NCBI GenBank assembly: GCA_021733645.1
Contig: JAHREJ010000029.1
Span: 1 to 55,688, forward strand
DNA: 55,688 bases
Reading direction: 5' to 3'
Source: Bacillus subtilis subsp. subtilis
GTDB lineage: Bacteria; Pseudomonadota; Gammaproteobacteria; Xanthomonadales; Xanthomonadaceae
Shown: positions 53,697 to 55,688 of the stretch, in pieces
Position numbering within the stretch: position 1 is the first letter of the stretch
Layout: each line of letters starts with the position of its first letter
Notes under the pieces: generated by a model
Database searches by the model: none
The model's input: the letters and a program-made list of their open reading frames with translations, nothing else
What the model was told of the DNA's origin: nothing
Position numbers and translations under genes: made by a program

Positions 53697-54716
53697 TCAC
53701 CGGAACAGACGCGACAGCGACTCGTCCTGCTGCCTAGCCTTGGCTTCCGCGCCCTTCCAATAAGCCGTGAATGCCGCTTCGCCCTTGTCGCCCCCCGGCA
53801 GATCCCCATACACCACCGGTTCGCGGAAGACCGGTGATGACGCCGGTGCCGCACACGCGGCGATGACCGAGCTCGGCCACACCGGACGGCGGCTGGTGGC
53901 CAACGCGATGTAACGGCAGGCGCCGATCACGATCAGGAACGGCGACAGGATCCAGCTCAACACCCCCGGCAAGATGGCGAAGGGAATGATGAGCGCGTTC
54001 TTCAGAGAGACCCGCGACGAGGCAAAGATGCCCAGCGGCGGGAACGGCAACGCGGTGATACCTTCCTCCATGAAGCGCCGGATCATTTCCCAATGGGCCA
54101 GCACAATGCCGGGGCTGCCGCCGCCATCGGAACCGATGGCTACCGTGTGGATGATCTTGCCGTCGCGGAGGATATGCATCCGTAGGTCGTAGGTTCGGGC
54201 AGTGTTGGCTGCGGTGCCGCCGTCCTGGTGGATGAAGAAGAAGGCCTCGTCGAACGGCACGTCCACGTACCCCTTGGGGCCGCCAGTGAACACGTATACC
54301 GTTCTGTTGGCGCGGTTGAACCGCACGGGATAGTGGGTGTAGCGGAAGACATCCTTGAGCACGAAGAGTTTGAGCGCCACCAACGCCGGCAGCCCGCACA
54401 TCAACGCCATTATCACGATTCCCCAGAACACCGGCTCTACCTCGCCATGGGAGCTCTGCAGGAAACCGTAGATACCCAGCGTTCCCAGCGTCACGCAGAA
54501 CAGCGCGAGGAAGCCGCCGCCCATCAGTGCCCAGCCGCGGAGGAGGAAGAACCGATCGAGGTATTCCAGGCAGGTGGCATCCAGGTGGATCGCGCCCTTG
54601 TTCAGGGGATCCAGGCGCGGAATGCCCGCCGCACGCAGATCCGCCTTGCATTCTTCTGGTGATAGCTCACGCGCGAGCTTGTAGGGGCTGACCAGCCAGC
54701 CGGAAAAGCTGCCCAT
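53697..54716 (-). CDS. DUF6708-like polytopic membrane protein
   Basis: 339 residues. Hydrophobic segments are near 50-75, 85-110 and 245-275. Conserved-looking blocks are FRYTHYPVRFNRANRTVYVF, FDEAFFFIHQDGG, YDLRMHIL and ALATSRRPVWPSSV. I recognise this as a DUF6708-type protein, a family seen around T6SS loci; its role is unknown. AAAGGA lies 6 nt before the ATG at 54716. A paralogue follows at 54963. Confidence 0.65.
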   Translation of the reverse strand: MGSFSGWLVSPYKLARELSPEECKADLRAAGIPRLDPLNKGAIHLDATCLEYLDRFFLLRGWALMGGGFLALFCVTLGTLGIYGFLQSSHGEVEPVFWGIVIMALMCGLPALVALKLFVLKDVFRYTHYPVRFNRANRTVYVFTGGPKGYVDVPFDEAFFFIHQDGGTAANTARTYDLRMHILRDGKIIHTVAIGSDGGGSPGIVLAHWEMIRRFMEEGITALPFPPLGIFASSRVSLKNALIIPFAILPGVLSWILSPFLIVIGACRYIALATSRRPVWPSSVIAACAAPASSPVFREPVVYGDLPGGDKGEAAFTAYWKGAEAKARQQDESLSRLFR

Positions 54717-54962
54717 GCACATTCCTTTGTTTGTTTGCCGGCGCGGAAGCCCGACCGGCAATGAGGTTCAAGCCTACAGGATGCCTGCGCAGGCGACATG
54801 CAATGAACGGCAAGGGCCATCGCTCAACCGCCGCCCACCCACGGTGCGGCACCTGCCTCGCGATCAGCGCCCGGTGACGCCAGATAGCCGCGTGCGCAAC
54901 GCGGTTCTCCGTGACTTCACGGCGCGACCTCGCCGCTGACACGTTGGTGCCGTCCCGGATAC

Positions 54963-55688
54963 TCAGTAGCGCGAGTTCAGCGCCTGCTCGATGCTGTATA
55001 GGATCCAGACCGCAGTCAGGACTCCCACGCCGGTGCAGATCAAGGGCCACTTGTCATCAACAAATCCCAGTGGCGGGTTATCCCGCCAATCTCGGTGGTG
55101 CGGGTCGTCTTCCTTGATCGCGCTACTGGCGTGGACTTCTGCAGGCCAGACGGGTATCCGACTTGTCGTCATGGCCAGCCAGCGTGCCATGCCAATGAAA
55201 CTGTAGGGGAGCGAGAAGACAAGATGCAGCCAGGGCCAACGGGAAAAGTTTGCAAATGTCCTGACCACGCCAAACACAAAGCCCTCTTTCCTGTCGTGTA
55301 TCGGCATGTAAAGCGGCGCCATGCGGGACAGCCCCGCCAGGTCGGCGTCGGAACCATCCATGTACTCGCGGATGAATTCCCAGATGCCCAGCAAGTCTTG
55401 TCTCCCGCCCATGTACTCATAACCGAGTGAGAACGTTTCAAGGACAGTCGCGCCATCGTCGGAGAGGAAATGCACCCGAAGGTCATTGGTCCTGCCGATG
55501 GGAGGCGTTGTGGATTCGCCGATGAAGAAGAACAGCCGATCCCAAGCGCCCGTGGCAACCGTGCCGTCCTGCCGAAAGAAGTGGATCTGGCGGCTGCGTC
55601 GATCCACCCTCATGGGGTAGTGTGTCCAGCGGAAGCACTCGCTTCTGAACAGCCACACGATGACTCCCATGATGAAGATCGAAAGCGG
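54963..55688 (-). CDS. DUF6708-like membrane protein, N-terminus beyond window
   Basis: Partial: 241 codons to a stop at 54963, with the N-terminus beyond 55688. It shares FRWTHYPMRVDRRSRQIHFF, WDRLFFFIGE, NDLRVHFL and MTTSRIPVWPAEV with the preceding gene, and ends with a membrane segment (LICTGVGVLTAVWILY). The two are tandem paralogues separated by about 250 nt with no obvious gene. Confidence 0.62.
   Translation of the reverse strand, partial: PLSIFIMGVIVWLFRSECFRWTHYPMRVDRRSRQIHFFRQDGTVATGAWDRLFFFIGESTTPPIGRTNDLRVHFLSDDGATVLETFSLGYEYMGGRQDLLGIWEFIREYMDGSDADLAGLSRMAPLYMPIHDRKEGFVFGVVRTFANFSRWPWLHLVFSLPYSFIGMARWLAMTTSRIPVWPAEVHASSAIKEDDPHHRDWRDNPPLGFVDDKWPLICTGVGVLTAVWILYSIEQALNSRY

Noticed and set aside
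1..55688. tRNA, rRNA, insertion sequences, phage or integrase genes
   Set aside because: None could be recognised; gene-rich blocks have uniform high G+C composition and no transposase or integrase motifs.

Overview
The window is high-GC (roughly two-thirds G+C), gene-dense gammaproteobacterial DNA. The combination of a Flp/Tad pilus operon carrying a DUF3613 gene, a SapC protein next to a TonB-dependent receptor, and a type VI secretion (T6SS) block with DUF4123, DUF3304 and DUF6708-like genes points to Xanthomonadaceae, most likely Stenotrophomonas or a close relative. This placement is inferred from gene content; no marker gene or rRNA is present.

Layout. (1) 1-5001, minus strand: the N-terminal 1242 codons of a trimeric autotransporter adhesin, preceded by an AraC-family regulator. 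The gap between them holds four CCGGCA-core boxes spaced exactly 21 bp apart plus one inverted copy. (2) 5691-17550, plus strand: a compact Flp/Tad pilus operon in the order flp, prepilin peptidase, TadE-like pseudopilin, cpaB, secretin, TadZ-like, tadA, tadB, tadC, TadD-like lipoprotein, DUF3613, TadG-like. A DUF2968-type gene follows. (3) 18530-28566: mixed housekeeping and accessory genes: a NylB-like serine hydrolase, a small DUF4124-like protein, a GNAT/AraC divergent pair with overlapping start codons, a LysE exporter, a TonB receptor, SapC, a secreted unknown, and a CDP-diacylglycerol diphosphatase. Two related long-inverted-repeat elements lie here (25561-25723 and 27672-27763).

(4) 28688-43121, minus strand: two VgrG-led T6SS cargo modules. 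Module 1 reads VgrG, DUF4123 adaptor, DUF3304 lipoprotein (likely immunity), Tle1-type phospholipase. Module 2 reads VgrG, a lipoprotein with an Ivy-like cysteine loop (likely immunity), a lysozyme-like plus M23-like wall hydrolase, an SH3/EF-hand/M15 peptidase, and two paralogous periplasmic proteins (likely immunity to the M15 enzyme). Most junctions in module 2 overlap or abut. (5) 43350-52674: part of the T6SS structural locus: tssA on plus; on minus a TagX-like M15 membrane peptidase, a PAAR tip protein, an unrecognised membrane protein, TssM, TagF and an OmpA/BON protein. tssB/C/D/E/F/G/H/J/K/L are not in this window. (6) 52869-55688: an unknown single-pass membrane protein with a clear sigma70-type promoter, and two DUF6708-like membrane paralogues, the second cut by the window edge.

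The main themes are adhesion (trimeric adhesin, Tad pili) and contact-dependent antagonism (T6SS delivering a phospholipase and at least two peptidoglycan hydrolases, each next to a plausible cognate immunity gene). The least explained parts are module 2, the unknown 474-residue protein between PAAR and TssM, the phased box array, and the inverted-repeat elements. All domain calls come from reading motifs in the translations; no database search was run.
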